Shown: positions 18,019 to 28,244, counted from the stretch's first letter. The stretch: DNA of 64,000 bases from Aphanothece hegewaldii CCALA 016 (GCF_003007785.1 NZ_PXOH01000011.1:62001-126000), one strand, 5' to 3'. Program-made: numbers and translations. The notes: generated by a model not told the origin, from the sequence alone.

Positions 18019-18861
18019 ATGTTCAATGCGAAACTAGCCTCTTCTACTGATCTACAACAAACAACGATCGTCAAACTCTCATCTAATGTAACAATTGGAG
18101 ATGAGGAAATTATAATTATTGCAGGACCTTGTACAGTGGAAAGTTATGAGCAAATGGAGACAGTCGCTCAAAAACTCAAAACCAGTGCTATTCAAGCAAT
18201 ACGAGGAGGTGCATACAAACCGCGAACATCTCCTTATGCGTTTCAAGGGTTAGGAGTCGAAGGACTAGAAATACTTGATACCATTAGACAACGTTATAAA
18301 ATGCCTGTGGTGACGGAAGTAATGGGAACAGAAGATATTCACATAGTGGCAAACCATGCGGATATGTTACAAGTGGGGAGTCGGAATATGCAGAATTTTA
18401 ACTTACTCAAGGCATTAGGACAAGTGAATAAACCGATACTCCTCAAGCGTGGTTTAGCTGCAACCCTTGAGGAGTTTGTTTTTGCCGCAGAATATATTCT
18501 CAGTCATGGTAACCCGAATGTTGTTCTATGTGAACGGGGAATTAGAAGCTTTGATACATATACTCGTAATGTACTCGACTTAGGTGCAGTCGTCGCACTC
18601 AAACAAATTACCCATTTACCCGTTATTGTCGATCCTTCTCATGCTGCGGGAAAATGGGAACTTATACCTAATTTAGCAAAAGCTGCGATCGCCTGTGGTG
18701 CCGATGGATTAATTATAGAATGCCACCCCTCACCTGAAAAGTCGGTTTCTGATGCACGTCAAGCTTTAACTTTAGAAGCAATGGTAAACCTAGCAGAAAG
18801 TTTAGCACCCGTAGCAAATGCAGTAGGACGTAAAATTGCAAAAACTTTAGCGCTCGTTTAG
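18019..18861 (+). CDS. aroF: 3-deoxy-7-phosphoheptulonate (DAHP) synthase, type I-beta
   Basis: A 280-residue protein of the short DAHP synthase/KDO8P synthase-like class. IIAGPCTVESYEQM carries the PEP-binding GPC motif. IRGGAYKPRTSPYAFQGLG is the phosphate loop, LKRGLAATLEEF carries the Lys-Arg pair, CERGIRSFDTYTRNVLD follows, and VDPSHAAGKWELI and IIECHPSPEKS are metal ligands. It condenses phosphoenolpyruvate and erythrose 4-phosphate as the committed step to chorismate. It starts 37 bp after a terminator with an aromatic leader peptide, so expression probably responds to Phe/Tyr/Trp supply. A GGAAG ribosome site precedes the ATG. Gene naming (aroF, aroG or aroA) varies between genomes. 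Confidence 0.92.
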   Translation: MFNAKLASSTDLQQTTIVKLSSNVTIGDEEIIIIAGPCTVESYEQMETVAQKLKTSAIQAIRGGAYKPRTSPYAFQGLGVEGLEILDTIRQRYKMPVVTEVMGTEDIHIVANHADMLQVGSRNMQNFNLLKALGQVNKPILLKRGLAATLEEFVFAAEYILSHGNPNVVLCERGIRSFDTYTRNVLDLGAVVALKQITHLPVIVDPSHAAGKWELIPNLAKAAIACGADGLIIECHPSPEKSVSDARQALTLEAMVNLAESLAPVANAVGRKIAKTLALV

Positions 18862-18875
18862 AAATGTATCTGTAG

Positions 18876-18894
18876 GGGTTTGGAAACCAAACCC
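18876..18894. repeat. GGGTTTGG-AAA-CCAAACCC palindrome, copy 5
   Basis: A perfect 8-bp stem with an AAA loop, preceded by TGTAG, just after the DAHP synthase stop. It may serve as a transcript-end hairpin, but no T-run follows. Confidence 0.65.
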
Positions 18895-18942
18895 GAAAAA
18901 AGATTAATCACCTGTTGTCTAATTTATTTAATCAGAATTGGA

Positions 18943-19002
18943 TTCCCGAAAGACACCTTATATTGCGTCTGTATTCTATGATACATTTTGCCCTAAATAT
19001 AA
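18943..19002 (+). repeat. Copy B of the 60-bp repeat with NtcA-like core
   Basis: It matches the reverse complement of 14007-14065. GTATTCTATGATAC at 18971-18984 is an exact GTA-N8-TAC, and TATATT lies 26 bases further, a possible -10. It is upstream of the sugar kinase gene on the same strand. Either both copies are NtcA-type promoters or both are pieces of a small dispersed element; see findings. Confidence 0.65.
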
Positions 19003-19073
19003 GATATATGTATATTAAAAATATAATGAATAAGAAAAAATAAGATAGAGACACCTGTTTTTTTGTGCCAGTC

Positions 19074-19103
19074 TAGTAGTAGTTGTATTTACTTCTACTA
19101 CTA
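19074..19103 (+). promoter_or_regulatory. Hairpin abutting the kinase start codon
   Basis: TAGTAGTAG at 19074-19082 is the exact complement of CTACTACTA at 19095-19103, with a 12-base loop. The 3' arm touches the ATG at 19104. In RNA it would mask the initiation region, where no Shine-Dalgarno sequence is visible. Confidence 0.5.
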
Positions 19104-20078
19104 ATGACTTCTTTAATATTGTGTTTAGGCGAAATACTTTTCGACTTATTAGCCGATCAAAACGATCGAGAAATTACCCAAGTCACCTCATGGACATCAT
19201 ACCCTGGCGGTGCGCCTGCGAATGTAGCTTGTGCATTAGTAAAACTGGGAACACCATCAGCATTTATGGGATGTGTGGGGGAAGACAAACAAGGAGATAC
19301 TTTAATAGATCTTCTGAAAACGACTGGAGTGGATATAACGGGAATACAACGTCATCAAACAGCGCCAACGCGACAAGTATATGTAACCCGTTCCAAAAAT
19401 GGTGAGCGTCATTTTGCTTCTTTTGGAGAAACACCGACGACAGAATTTGCCGATACACGTTTAGTAGCAGATAACTTACCTAATTTTTTATTTCGTGATG
19501 CAAAAATTCTCGTTTTGGGAACACTAGGATTAGCTTATCCTGATACCCGACAAGCCATGTATCGAGCCATAAAATTAGCAAAAGAAAATCAAGTAAAAGT
19601 ATTGATTGATCTAAATTGGCGACCTGTATTCTGGGAAAATTTAGAGGATGCACCCCCATTAATTTTAGAAATGCTGCGATGTGCAGATACGATCAAATGT
19701 TCTGATGATGAGGCAAAATGGTTATTTAATACAGATCGTCCCCAAGAAATACAACAACAACTAAAGACAGTCAAAGGGGTGTTAGTGACAAAAGGAGAAA
19801 AAGGATGTCAGTATTGTTTAGGGGAAAATCTCGGACAAGTCGATAGTTTTAAAGTTGCTACAGTCGATACAACAGGTGCAGGAGATAGCTTTTTAGCAGG
19901 TTTTATTCATCAATATCTCAAACAAGATGAAAAGATTTTTTTATCTGAGCAAATAGCAAAAGAAATAGTAATTTATGCGAGTGCTGTCGGTGCATTAACA
20001 ACAACGAAACCAGGTGCGATCGCTTCTCAACCCAACCCACAGGAAGTACAAACTTTTTTAGCAAATTATCAACATTAG
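19104..20078 (+). CDS. PfkB-family carbohydrate kinase (fructokinase-like)
   Basis: A ribokinase-family sugar kinase of about 324 residues from ATG 19104. A TTG 21 bases upstream would add LLLLL-like residues that do not belong to the family. The N-terminus LCLGEILFDL, the YPGGAPANVACAL motif near residue 40 and the catalytic signature TVDTTGAGDSFLAGFIHQYL near residue 255 are all present. GVLVTKGEKGCQYC precedes that signature. It is most like fructokinases, which make fructose 6-phosphate, for example from sucrose breakdown. The start codon is embedded at the foot of a 9-bp hairpin. Confidence 0.85.
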   Translation: MTSLILCLGEILFDLLADQNDREITQVTSWTSYPGGAPANVACALVKLGTPSAFMGCVGEDKQGDTLIDLLKTTGVDITGIQRHQTAPTRQVYVTRSKNGERHFASFGETPTTEFADTRLVADNLPNFLFRDAKILVLGTLGLAYPDTRQAMYRAIKLAKENQVKVLIDLNWRPVFWENLEDAPPLILEMLRCADTIKCSDDEAKWLFNTDRPQEIQQQLKTVKGVLVTKGEKGCQYCLGENLGQVDSFKVATVDTTGAGDSFLAGFIHQYLKQDEKIFLSEQIAKEIVIYASAVGALTTTKPGAIASQPNPQEVQTFLANYQH

Positions 20079-20092
20079 AGGTTTTTAAAATC

Positions 20093-23072
20093 GTGAAAAA
20101 TCGATTAGGAATTAACGATAATGAACTAGCAAATTTAGACTATAGTAATATCCTTGAGCAGATTTTAGCTTGTTTAAAGAGCAAAAATCCTTATGCCTTT
20201 ACACAGGATGGACAAAGATTAGAATTAAAAATATATGAAATTGCGACAGAACTTTTATCCAAAAAGCTAGAAAGTCCTTTAAGTTAGGCTCAAGGAATTA
20301 AATCAGCTAGTGTTAATTTTAGTATATTATATGAAGAGAAATTTACTAAGCAAATTCGAGCCATTCGTGATCAACTTCATCAAAATTTCAGTCAAGCGAT
20401 ACCCTCAAATTGTGTAAATTTTGAACAAGCAATTCAGCAACTTTTATTAGATTTAGATAATTTTCGTGGTAAAAGCGATAATATTGATTTTAGTTAAACA
20501 ACGACTTAGCCTAACAAATAACACAAAAGGCAGTAATTCCCTATTAAAATTACATAAAGCTACTATTACCGTTCAAAAAATTTCCGAAATACAAGAGCAA
20601 CTCAAAAAAAGTTTAAACAATTATATACAACAGCAATTTGCTAATGAATACTAAGACACTCAAGATGATTTAGCAGAAATACTCAATGATTTTTTTAGAG
20701 ACGAGAAATCAGATTTTTATCGGCTTTTAAAAGTCATTCAAGAAGAAGTTGTCGGCAAACTTAAACGAGACTTAAAAATCCGTTATTTAGAATATCTTTT
20801 AGATAATATTTCTGAAACAGAGACAGAAAAAAGTAAGCTACAAAAACTCAAAGATAGATTACGATTAATCGAAGAATAGATTTACCAGATAATTATTATA
20901 AAGTAAACTATCAAGGAATTGAAATAAATTATAGAAATACATTTTCTGATGCTGATGCTTTCGATATGCTGCCTATTATTCCGATTATTGATGGATATTT
21001 AGGAGAAAAAATAACGAGCAAAAAGGAGAAAAAAGCTTTATATTTGGCTTGAAGATGAAACTAGATAAGTCAGTCAATTCTCAAAAAAGTGAAATCAAAA
21101 ATGTTTTTAATTATTATTTATATAGAAAAAGTACCAAATCTTAGCTATTCTCAAAAAGAGAAAACTTTAAAAATTGCTTTTTTATACTATTTAGTCTTTG
21201 CTTCAAAAAACAACCTTATTACAAAATTTGAGGAAAGATTATTGCCTTATCTAAAAAGCTCTAATCCTGTCGAAAAAAAAGAAACATTGATCGCTATAAA
21301 AGATAACTTAAAAGAACTTAATGTACAAAAAGATATTAATAAATTAAAAAAATTAATCACTAAATTTTTAAGTAAAAAAACAATTTAATCACGTCAAGAA
21401 TATCCCGTATTCATTAGTATCAAAAAAGGAATATTAGAAAAATATCTAGAACGCATACTTAGAGAAAGAACATTTATTAAATCTGTTTTTAAAGAAAAAA
21501 GTAAAGAATACTTACAATATATAGTTATTCAAAAAAGACAAACAGATCAAAATTCTTTATGTCAAATTACTGTTAGTTTACTGATATAAGATTTTTTCCA
21601 ACAAATGAACAACAAAAATTTAATTTAAGCAAATGAAGAACTCAAAATACTTCCTTTACTAATAGCACCAGTGCGCGAGAAAAATTGTAAGATAGTGTAT
21701 CAGAAGAATTTCCAAAAAAATAATATTATTGTTTTTTCTTATAATGAAGAAAATCTCAAGAAAAAAATATTTAATACTTTAGATAATTATCAAGATTTTT
21801 TTTTCGTTTAATTTATTCTTTATTAGCATATTTATGTATTAAAGTTATTTTAAAATATGTAGATGAGCCAAAAAATGTATTTTTTCTAATTATGAGATTA
21901 CAACTTAATAATAAAGACACATTAGAAGAAGAAAAATTTATGCGATCGCTTGCCAAAGTACTATCACATTTGTTGAGTTAAGAGTGTTTATCTAACTCGC
22001 AAGGTTTTCGTATTAATGATAAAAAAACAGAAAAATATCGAAGCAGTAATAGTAAAAGTTCTCTTTATTCAAGATTACCAAAAATATTTCAAATGAAAGA
22101 TAATAAAGATTATCCACAATTGGATAAAATGGTTATTATAATTGTTTCCAGTTGGTTATGTGATCAAAGCTCTCGAAGTCAACAGAAAATATCTAATTTA
22201 TTAGGAGAAATTATCCAAATAGAAAACCTAGGAAATGGTAAAATTAAGTTAGATAATTATCAAACATTTTCGGCTAATTTAGATCATGATGAAATGAATC
22301 TAGAATACGTCCCAAAAATATAATTTTAAGCGAAGTAGCTCAATACTTGACAAAACTTTTAGAACGAGTCCAAATTACACTTAAAAATGTGGTTAATGAT
22401 AAGTCTTTATCTTATCTTTCTCAAATCCGTTCTTTTTCGGAAAAATTCGAGCGTAGTATTCAGCATAATTTAGCAAGTTTACTAAATTTATAAAAAATTG
22501 AAAATAGCTATATTTTAGGAAATATGCTGATTGTTCCTATAGCTGATCAAATAATGCGAGAAAAATATGAATTACCTTGCCAACAAGAATATATTAATAA
22601 TGACCAATTACTTAATAAACTTCTCGCAATATCTTATCAAGAGGAATACCATACAGCATTAAGATTAGCCGCCTATGATGCTATAGATTTAATCAATGAA
22701 TTGCAGTCACAACAAGACAACAATATGACACAAATTCTTGAACAAACGAGTCAACGCTTTGATCAGTCTTATTCTATACCTTTGTTTGTCTTAATTAGTA
22801 AAACTGAAATGAAAGAGTATTTTTCCAGTAAAAAAACTCATACAGAAATTGAGGGGAACTCATTTCGGGATTATTTAGAAACTTATTTAAAAACAAGATT
22901 CCCCATAACTAATGTACTTCCCATCGGCAGACAATATGAAGAATTTCCATTTTTAGTCTTCACAAGCTACAGTTTTAACCAACTTAGAGAACAAATTTTT
23001 ACTGAGCGACAAATGTTTATTTCACATGAATTAAATATTTTGAATTTAATCTTGTCCTATCAGGAAGTGTGA
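20093..23072 (+). pseudogene. Decayed large gene of unknown family (about 3 kb)
   Basis: A series of short same-strand reading frames (20093-20287, 20466-20654, 21089-21388, 22093-22323, 22524-23072) is joined by segments that keep protein-like composition but contain in-frame stops and frame changes. For example, translation continues sensibly past the TAG at 20285-20287 (AQGIKSASVNFSILYEEKFT) and past a TAA near 20654 (DTQDDLAEILNDFFRDEKSD). The text is rich in Lys, Glu, Leu, Ile and Asn, with helical character. The last intact piece is 182 residues and includes FDQSYSIPLFVLISKTEMKE. I do not recognise the family. It begins 14 bp after the kinase stop, as if it were once part of the same operon. 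Confidence 0.6.
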
Positions 23073-23212
23073 ACCAGTCGCTTAAAACATATATACTCTG
23101 AACCTCTAATTATCCAGAAAGAGTTCTGAAGTGTCACCCTTTGGATGTACTCTATTAGGAGTAAACAAACCACCTATAGAAACCTAAATCAGCAGTTGGG
23201 AGGATCAGTTCT

Positions 23213-24250
23213 GTGGAAAGTACGCTAGGTCTAGAAATTATTGAAGTTGTCGAACAAGCTGCGATCGCATCATCTAAATGGATGGGCAAAGGCGAAAAAA
23301 ACATCGCCGATCAAGTTGCCGTAGAAGCAATGCGTGAACGGATGAATAAAATTCAGATGAGAGGGCGGATCGTCATTGGAGAAGGAGAAAGAGACGATGC
23401 TCCGATGCTCTATATTGGTGAAGAAGTCGGGATCTGTACCCAACCCAACGCCAAAGATTATTGTAACCCCGAAGAACTACTAGAAATTGATATCGCGGTT
23501 GATCCCTGCGAAGGAACTAACCTAGTAGCATACGGTCAAAACGGTTCAATGGCCGTTTTAGCCATTTCCGAAAAAGGTGGGTTATTTGCCGCCCCTGACT
23601 TTTACATGAAAAAACTCGCAGCCCCCCCAGTTGCTAAAGGTCATGTAGACATCAACAAGTCGGCTACCGAAAACCTAAAAATTCTTTCTGAGTGTATGAG
23701 TCGTGCGATCGAAGAACTCGTCGTCGTCGTCATGGATCGTCCTCGTCATAAAGATCTTATCCAAGAAATACGAGATGCAGGAGCAAGAGTCCGCTTGATC
23801 AGCGATGGTGACGTTTCGGCGGCTATTTCCTGCGCGTTCTCTGGAACCAATATTCATGCACTGATGGGTATTGGGGCGGCACCTGAAGGCGTGATCTCGG
23901 CGGCGGCTATGCGTTGTTTGGGAGGTCACTTCCAAGGACAATTGATCTACGATCCTGAAATTGTTAAAACAGGTTTGATCGGAGAAAGCAGAGAAAGTAA
24001 CCTCGCACGTCTCAACGAAATGGGCATTACCGATCCTGATCGAGTTTATGATACTGATGAACTAGCTAGTGGCAAAACTGTACTGTTTGCGGCTTGCGGG
24101 ATCACTCCTGGTACTCTTATGGATGGCGTTCGTTTCTTCCACGGTGGCGCAAGAACTCAAAGCCTAGTTATTTCTACTCAGTCGAAAACGGCTCGTTTTG
24201 TCGATACAGTTCACCTCTTCGATGATCCAAAAACCTTGCAATTGCGTTAA
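23213..24250 (+). CDS. glpX: Class II fructose-1,6-/sedoheptulose-1,7-bisphosphatase
   Basis: A 345-residue GlpX-type bifunctional phosphatase starting at GTG 23213, with GGGAGGA 8-9 bases upstream. Family blocks include [67 protein letters not shown] and [20 protein letters not shown]. It removes the 1-phosphate of FBP and SBP in the Calvin cycle. In cyanobacteria the enzyme is redox-regulated and AMP-sensitive. The length is full. A strong hairpin follows the gene at 24275-24297. Confidence 0.95.
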   Translation: MESTLGLEIIEVVEQAAIASSKWMGKGEKNIADQVAVEAMRERMNKIQMRGRIVIGEGERDDAPMLYIGEEVGICTQPNAKDYCNPEELLEIDIAVDPCEGTNLVAYGQNGSMAVLAISEKGGLFAAPDFYMKKLAAPPVAKGHVDINKSATENLKILSECMSRAIEELVVVVMDRPRHKDLIQEIRDAGARVRLISDGDVSAAISCAFSGTNIHALMGIGAAPEGVISAAAMRCLGGHFQGQLIYDPEIVKTGLIGESRESNLARLNEMGITDPDRVYDTDELASGKTVLFAACGITPGTLMDGVRFFHGGARTQSLVISTQSKTARFVDTVHLFDDPKTLQLR

Positions 24251-24274
24251 TCTAAGCAATAGATAAGTGCGATC

Positions 24275-24297
24275 GATCCCTCGACAGCAGAGGGATC
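24275..24297 (+). terminator. Hairpin after glpX
   Basis: GATCCCTC at 24275-24282 pairs perfectly with GAGGGATC at 24290-24297 around a 7-base loop. No T-run follows directly, so it may be a 3'-end stabiliser and not a full terminator. Confidence 0.5.
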
Positions 24298-24489
24298 AAC
24301 ACTTGATTCAGATGACGATGAAAAGGTTATAAAAAAAGTTACAATCAAGAATTATAAAGTTTGTTTTCAAATGCTTTGAATCAGGGACAAATAAAGTCTA
24401 AATTTCATTCAATAGAGAACTTTTAAAAATTATCTATAGTATTCCACCGAAAGCGATCGCTTTTCAAAGATTAAACTCTAGGAGAACAC

Positions 24490-25776
24490 ATGAATATCGT
24501 TGTTGTGGGCTTAAGTCATAAAACAGCCCCAGTTGAAATTCGGGAAAAACTCAGCATTCAAGAAGCTAAACTACAAGAAACCTTGACTCATCTTAAGAGT
24601 TATCCTCATATTGAGGAAGTGGCAATTATTAGCACTTGTAACCGCTTAGAAATATATAGTGTCATTACTGATACAGAAAAAGGAGTCGTTGAGATCATTC
24701 AATTTTTATCAGAAATTGGTCATATTCCGATCGCTCAATTGCGACGCTACCTCTTTATCTTGCTACACCAAGACGCGGTACGCCATCTGATGAGGGTTTC
24801 AGCAGGTTTAGAAAGCCTTGTTCTCGGTGAAGGACAAATCCTCGCCCAAGTCAAAAATACCCATAAATTAGCTCAAAAATACCAGGCACTCGGACGGTTA
24901 TTAGATCGTTTGTTTAAACAAGCTATGACCGCCGGAAAACGAGTTCGTACTGAAACCAGCATTGGCACCGGCGCAGTATCTATCAGTTCGGCAGCAGTAG
25001 AATTAGCATACGCCAAAATTGAAAACTTATCTGTACAAAAAGTAACGATTATTGGTGCGGGGAAAATGTCCCGTTTATTAGTACAACATCTAATCGCTAA
25101 GAATGCACATAAGATAACAATTGTCAATAGATCCCAGCATCGTTCTGAAGAATTAGCCGCTCAGTTTCCCGAAATATCCCTAAAGCTATATCCTCTCGAA
25201 GAAATGATGAACGCGATCGCCACTTCGGATCTCGTCTTTACCAGTACTGGGGCAACCGAACCCATCTTAGATAAAGCCATGTTACAGGGCGTTTTAAGCG
25301 TACATCAATCATTGATGCTCATCGATATTTCGGTTCCGCGCAACGTACACGCCGATGTCCATAATATGGAAAATGTGCGAGCCTTTAATGTAGACGATCT
25401 AAAAGCCGTTGTCGCCGCAAACCAAGAAAGTCGCCGCAAAATGGCGCAAGAAGCCGAAGAATTACTAGAAGAAGAAGTCGCCGCTTTTGATATTTGGTGG
25501 CGTTCCCTCGATACCGTTCCTACCATCAGTTGTCTTCGTACTAAAATAGAAACTATACGAGAACAAGAATTAGAAAAAGCTTTATCACGTCTGGGTACAG
25601 AATTCGCCGAAAAACATCAAGAAGTGATTGAAGCGATGACAAGAGGTATTGTTAATAAAATCTTGCATGAACCGATGGTACAACTCCGGGCGCAACAAGA
25701 TATTGAAGCCCGTAAACGTTGTTTACAATCATTACAAATGTTGTTCGATCTTGATGTAAGTGAACAGTTAACTTAA
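24490..25776 (+). CDS. hemA: Glutamyl-tRNA reductase
   Basis: A 428-residue protein preceded by TAGGAGAAC (good ribosome site). It begins [19 protein letters not shown]. The catalytic Cys lies in [31 protein letters not shown] is the family signature, and [16 protein letters not shown] is followed by the NADPH-binding [17 protein letters not shown]. It reduces glutamyl-tRNA to glutamate-1-semialdehyde, the first committed step to heme, chlorophyll and bilins, so it also feeds the phycobilin pigments used by the cpe cluster in this window. The length is normal and nothing key is missing. Confidence 0.96.
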   Translation: MNIVVVGLSHKTAPVEIREKLSIQEAKLQETLTHLKSYPHIEEVAIISTCNRLEIYSVITDTEKGVVEIIQFLSEIGHIPIAQLRRYLFILLHQDAVRHLMRVSAGLESLVLGEGQILAQVKNTHKLAQKYQALGRLLDRLFKQAMTAGKRVRTETSIGTGAVSISSAAVELAYAKIENLSVQKVTIIGAGKMSRLLVQHLIAKNAHKITIVNRSQHRSEELAAQFPEISLKLYPLEEMMNAIATSDLVFTSTGATEPILDKAMLQGVLSVHQSLMLIDISVPRNVHADVHNMENVRAFNVDDLKAVVAANQESRRKMAQEAEELLEEEVAAFDIWWRSLDTVPTISCLRTKIETIREQELEKALSRLGTEFAEKHQEVIEAMTRGIVNKILHEPMVQLRAQQDIEARKRCLQSLQMLFDLDVSEQLT

Positions 25777-25784
25777 ATTAATCC

Positions 25785-25816
25785 GTAGAGACGCTTCGCC
25801 CCTGATGCGTCTCTAT
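25785..25816. repeat. GTAGAGACGC/GCGTCTCTAT dispersed palindrome after hemA
   Basis: AGAGACGC and GCGTCTCT enclose a 12-base loop (TTCGCCCCTGAT). It lies between the convergent hemA and NTF2-like genes, where it could act as a weak terminator. It is a member of the family also seen at 16227 and 63836. Confidence 0.55.
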
Positions 25817-25856
25817 ATCCCCCGAAGCGTAAATAAATTCACCCAAATCTATTTAT

Positions 25857-26285
25857 TTAACTTTGGCGATCCCATCTAAACTTACGTTCTGATTCTAAAA
25901 TGGGTAAATCATTAATACTGGCTTCTCGTCGCTTCATTAAGCCATTTTCTGCAAATTCCCACTGTTCATTACCATAGGAACGATACCATTGTCCAGAGTC
26001 GTCATGCCATTCGTATTCAAATTTTACTGAGATGCGATCGTCTGTAAAACTCCATAATTCTTTTTTGAGTCGGTAGTCTAATTCTTTATGCCATTTTCTC
26101 ACCAAAAACTCTCTAATCTTATCCCGTCCTGTAAAAAATTCTGAACGGTTTCGCCACACAGAATCTACTGTATAAGCTAAAGACACTTTTTCAGGGTTTC
26201 GAGTATTCCAAGCGTCTTCGGCCATTTGTACTTTAGTTTTTGCGGTTTCAAGAGTAAAAGGAGGTAAAGGGGGTTTGCTTTCCAT
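25857..26285 (-). CDS. NTF2-like (SnoaL/DUF1348) protein
   Basis: 142 residues. The pattern [20 protein letters not shown], then [40 protein letters not shown] and [20 protein letters not shown] is the DUF1348 nuclear-transport-factor-2-like family, a cone-shaped barrel with a pocket. The function is unknown. Its ATG overlaps the stop codon of the upstream PPOx gene (TAATG), so it is translationally coupled as the last gene of a three-gene operon with GST and PPOx. Confidence 0.85.
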   Translation of the reverse strand: MESKPPLPPFTLETAKTKVQMAEDAWNTRNPEKVSLAYTVDSVWRNRSEFFTGRDKIREFLVRKWHKELDYRLKKELWSFTDDRISVKFEYEWHDDSGQWYRSYGNEQWEFAENGLMKRREASINDLPILESERKFRWDRQS

Positions 26286-26890
26286 TAGTTTTTTCCGAGT
26301 TGTCTAAGCTGATTTTCTAGTTCAGATATACGTGTTTGGAGTGGCGTGATTATTTGCATCACTTCTTCTGATGTATATCGGATCGGAATATGTTGTGGAC
26401 AGTTCCAGTTCCACGCTTCAACTTCAAATAATATTACACCTTCGATTTCTGCATCATAACCCGGAACTTTCAGCCGTTCGATAAGAGTTGCGTTTCCATC
26501 TACATATCTGGCTTTTCCCCAGATTTTTAGGCGTTTCCGATGACGATAATCCATCAAAAAAAGAAATGCTTTATCGTTTTGGGAGAGGTTGCCCACTGTA
26601 ATATACTGCACATTTCCTCTAAAATCCGCAAATCCTAGCGTTTTAGAATCAAGTACTTTTAAAAACCCTGGATTTCCGCCGCGAAATTGAATATAAGGAT
26701 AGCCATTTGAACTAACTGTCCCTAAATAGAATCCATCCATTTTACCGATAAATTCCACAATTTCTGGAGTAAGACTATCATTTTCAGGGCCGCTTTGTTC
26801 AAATCGTGCGTAGGTTTCCCGCGATCCTTTTTGTTCTTGAATAGCTCTAACGGCGGGTGTAAAAGCGAGTTGGGTAAATTTGCGTGCCAT
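26285..26890 (-). CDS. Pyridoxamine 5'-phosphate oxidase family FMN-binding split-barrel protein
   Basis: 201 residues. [55 protein letters not shown] and [17 protein letters not shown] are the split-barrel signature. A final helix ([20 protein letters not shown]) may dimerise. Family members bind FMN or F420 and act as small reductases or oxidases. It is not the vitamin B6 enzyme itself. The position between GST and an NTF2-like gene, opposite a TetR gene, suggests a response to reactive or toxic small molecules. Confidence 0.85.
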   Translation of the reverse strand: MARKFTQLAFTPAVRAIQEQKGSRETYARFEQSGPENDSLTPEIVEFIGKMDGFYLGTVSSNGYPYIQFRGGNPGFLKVLDSKTLGFADFRGNVQYITVGNLSQNDKAFLFLMDYRHRKRLKIWGKARYVDGNATLIERLKVPGYDAEIEGVILFEVEAWNWNCPQHIPIRYTSEEVMQIITPLQTRISELENQLRQLGKN

Positions 26891-26897
26891 AATTCCT

Positions 26898-27515
26898 CTA
26901 AACTTGTGTAGGTTTTGCTATTCCAGACATTTCGACAAAATTAGGAAGGGTTTTGATGCGCTCAATCCATGCTAAAACATGAGGATAGGGTGTTAGATCG
27001 ATTTTGCCATCGGGTGCTAGAGAGATGTACGGAAAAACGGCTACATCTGCGATCGTTGGATGCTCAAACTCTAACCACTGTCGAGTACTTAGATGTTGAT
27101 TGAGTTGATTTAATATATATTCGGCTCTCTGTTTAGCTCGCTCAATATTAATGCTAGTGACTTTAAACAAATGGTACAAACGTGCTGATTCTGGACCCTG
27201 ACGAATTTCTCCTGCGGTAGTGGAAAGCCAACGCATCACCAAAGCAAGGGATTTAGCGTCTTGTGGGAACCATTGTTCATTTCCATATTGTGAGGCTAAA
27301 TACACCAGAATAGCTTGTGCATCGGCTAAAACAAAGTCTTCATCAACGATTACGGGAACTTGCCCAAACGGGTTGAGTGCGAGAAACTGGGGGGTTTGAT
27401 GTTCGCCTTTGAGCAAATCAATTTTGAGCCACTCGTATTCAATATCTAATAATGATAGGAAAAGCTTGACTTTGTAGCTGTTGCCAGATAGTTCGTGTCC
27501 GTAAAGTTTAATCAT
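26898..27515 (-). CDS. Glutathione S-transferase
   Basis: 205 residues with the thioredoxin-like N-terminal domain (IKLYGHELSGNSYKVKLFLS, then NPFGQVPVIVDEDFVLADAQ with the cis-Pro and the glutathione gamma-Glu site DAQAI). The alpha-helical C-terminal domain contains HPTIADVAVFPYISLAPDG. The Ser in SGNSYKVK is the likely activating residue. It should conjugate glutathione to electrophiles. It is the first gene of the operon, starting about 60 bp from paired operator-like palindromes shared with the divergent tetR gene. Confidence 0.9.
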   Translation of the reverse strand: MIKLYGHELSGNSYKVKLFLSLLDIEYEWLKIDLLKGEHQTPQFLALNPFGQVPVIVDEDFVLADAQAILVYLASQYGNEQWFPQDAKSLALVMRWLSTTAGEIRQGPESARLYHLFKVTSINIERAKQRAEYILNQLNQHLSTRQWLEFEHPTIADVAVFPYISLAPDGKIDLTPYPHVLAWIERIKTLPNFVEMSGIAKPTQV

Positions 27516-27539
27516 GGGTTGATCCTTTGTTTTTATTGC

Positions 27540-27553
27540 ACCGTTCGTTCGGT
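27540..27553. promoter_or_regulatory. TetR-type operator 1 with overlapping -10
   Basis: ACCGTTCGTTCGGT, a near-palindrome with ACCG/CGGT arms, immediately followed by ATAAT so that its last T begins TATAAT (27553-27558). It is in the divergent region of the GST operon and the TetR gene. Confidence 0.6.
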
Positions 27554-27567
27554 ATAATAGTAGTTGT

Positions 27568-27581
27568 ACCGATTGTTCGGT
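27568..27581. promoter_or_regulatory. TetR-type operator 2 with overlapping -10
   Basis: ACCGATTGTTCGGT, with the same ACCG/CGGT arms and the same TATAAT overlap (27581-27586). It is centred 28 bp from operator 1. Repressor bound here would cover the promoter boxes. Confidence 0.6.
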
Positions 27582-27615
27582 ATAATGTCAAGAGGTCAAG
27601 TTAAAAGTTTTTTCC

Positions 27616-28158
27616 ATGACAAAAGATAAATATATTCCCTGCTTACTCAACTTATTTCGGCAACACGGTTATGATGGAGCAACCCTATCTAAAATTTCAA
27701 AAGCGACGGGTTTGGGGAAAGCCAGTCTTTACCATCACTTTCCAGGTGGTAAAGATGAAATGGTGACTACGATCCTAAATTATCTTGAACAAGCATTAGA
27801 GGAGAATATCAAAAAGCCATTGCGGGGTGAGGGAGATGCTTGCGATCGATTTAAGAGAATGTGTCAGTCTGTTAATAATTTATACGAAGGGGGGCAACAA
27901 CCTTGCTTATTTGCCATTTTGCTGCTAGGGTCAGCGAGGGATATTTTTCAGGAGAAAGTAGGACAACTATTAGAGAGTTGGATATCGGAGATCGCAAAAG
28001 TTTTGATTGAAGCAGGAAAAGAGGAGAATATAGCGAGACAACGTGGAGAAGATGCTGTGATTGCCATTCAAGGGGCGTTAATTCTGGCTCAGGGGTTAGA
28101 GGATGTCGCACCCTTTGAGCGTATTTTACAGGAATTACCAGAGCAACTCTGTATTTAA
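27616..28158 (+). CDS. TetR/AcrR family transcriptional regulator
   Basis: 180 residues. The N-terminal helix-turn-helix (LFRQHGYDGATLSKISKATG, then LGKASLYHHFPGGKDEMV) is typical TetR, close to the subgroup with C-terminal LmrA/YxaF-like domains. The ligand domain has QPCLFAILLLGSARDIF and VIAIQGALILAQGLED. It is divergent from the GST-PPOx-NTF2 operon, with two operator-like palindromes in between, so it most likely represses both itself and that operon until a small molecule binds. Confidence 0.88.
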   Translation: MTKDKYIPCLLNLFRQHGYDGATLSKISKATGLGKASLYHHFPGGKDEMVTTILNYLEQALEENIKKPLRGEGDACDRFKRMCQSVNNLYEGGQQPCLFAILLLGSARDIFQEKVGQLLESWISEIAKVLIEAGKEENIARQRGEDAVIAIQGALILAQGLEDVAPFERILQELPEQLCI

Positions 28159-28244
28159 AGCATTGTTTTTAGATCAAGAATTTACGCTGATTTTACCGAA
28201 GTCCACTAATGCCAAATCCGCCATAAATTATATCCTTAAACTTA

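Noticed and set aside
20466..22323. Separate small genes at 20466, 21089 and 22093
   Set aside because: They are surviving pieces of one decayed same-strand gene; none has a ribosome site or stands alone as a family.
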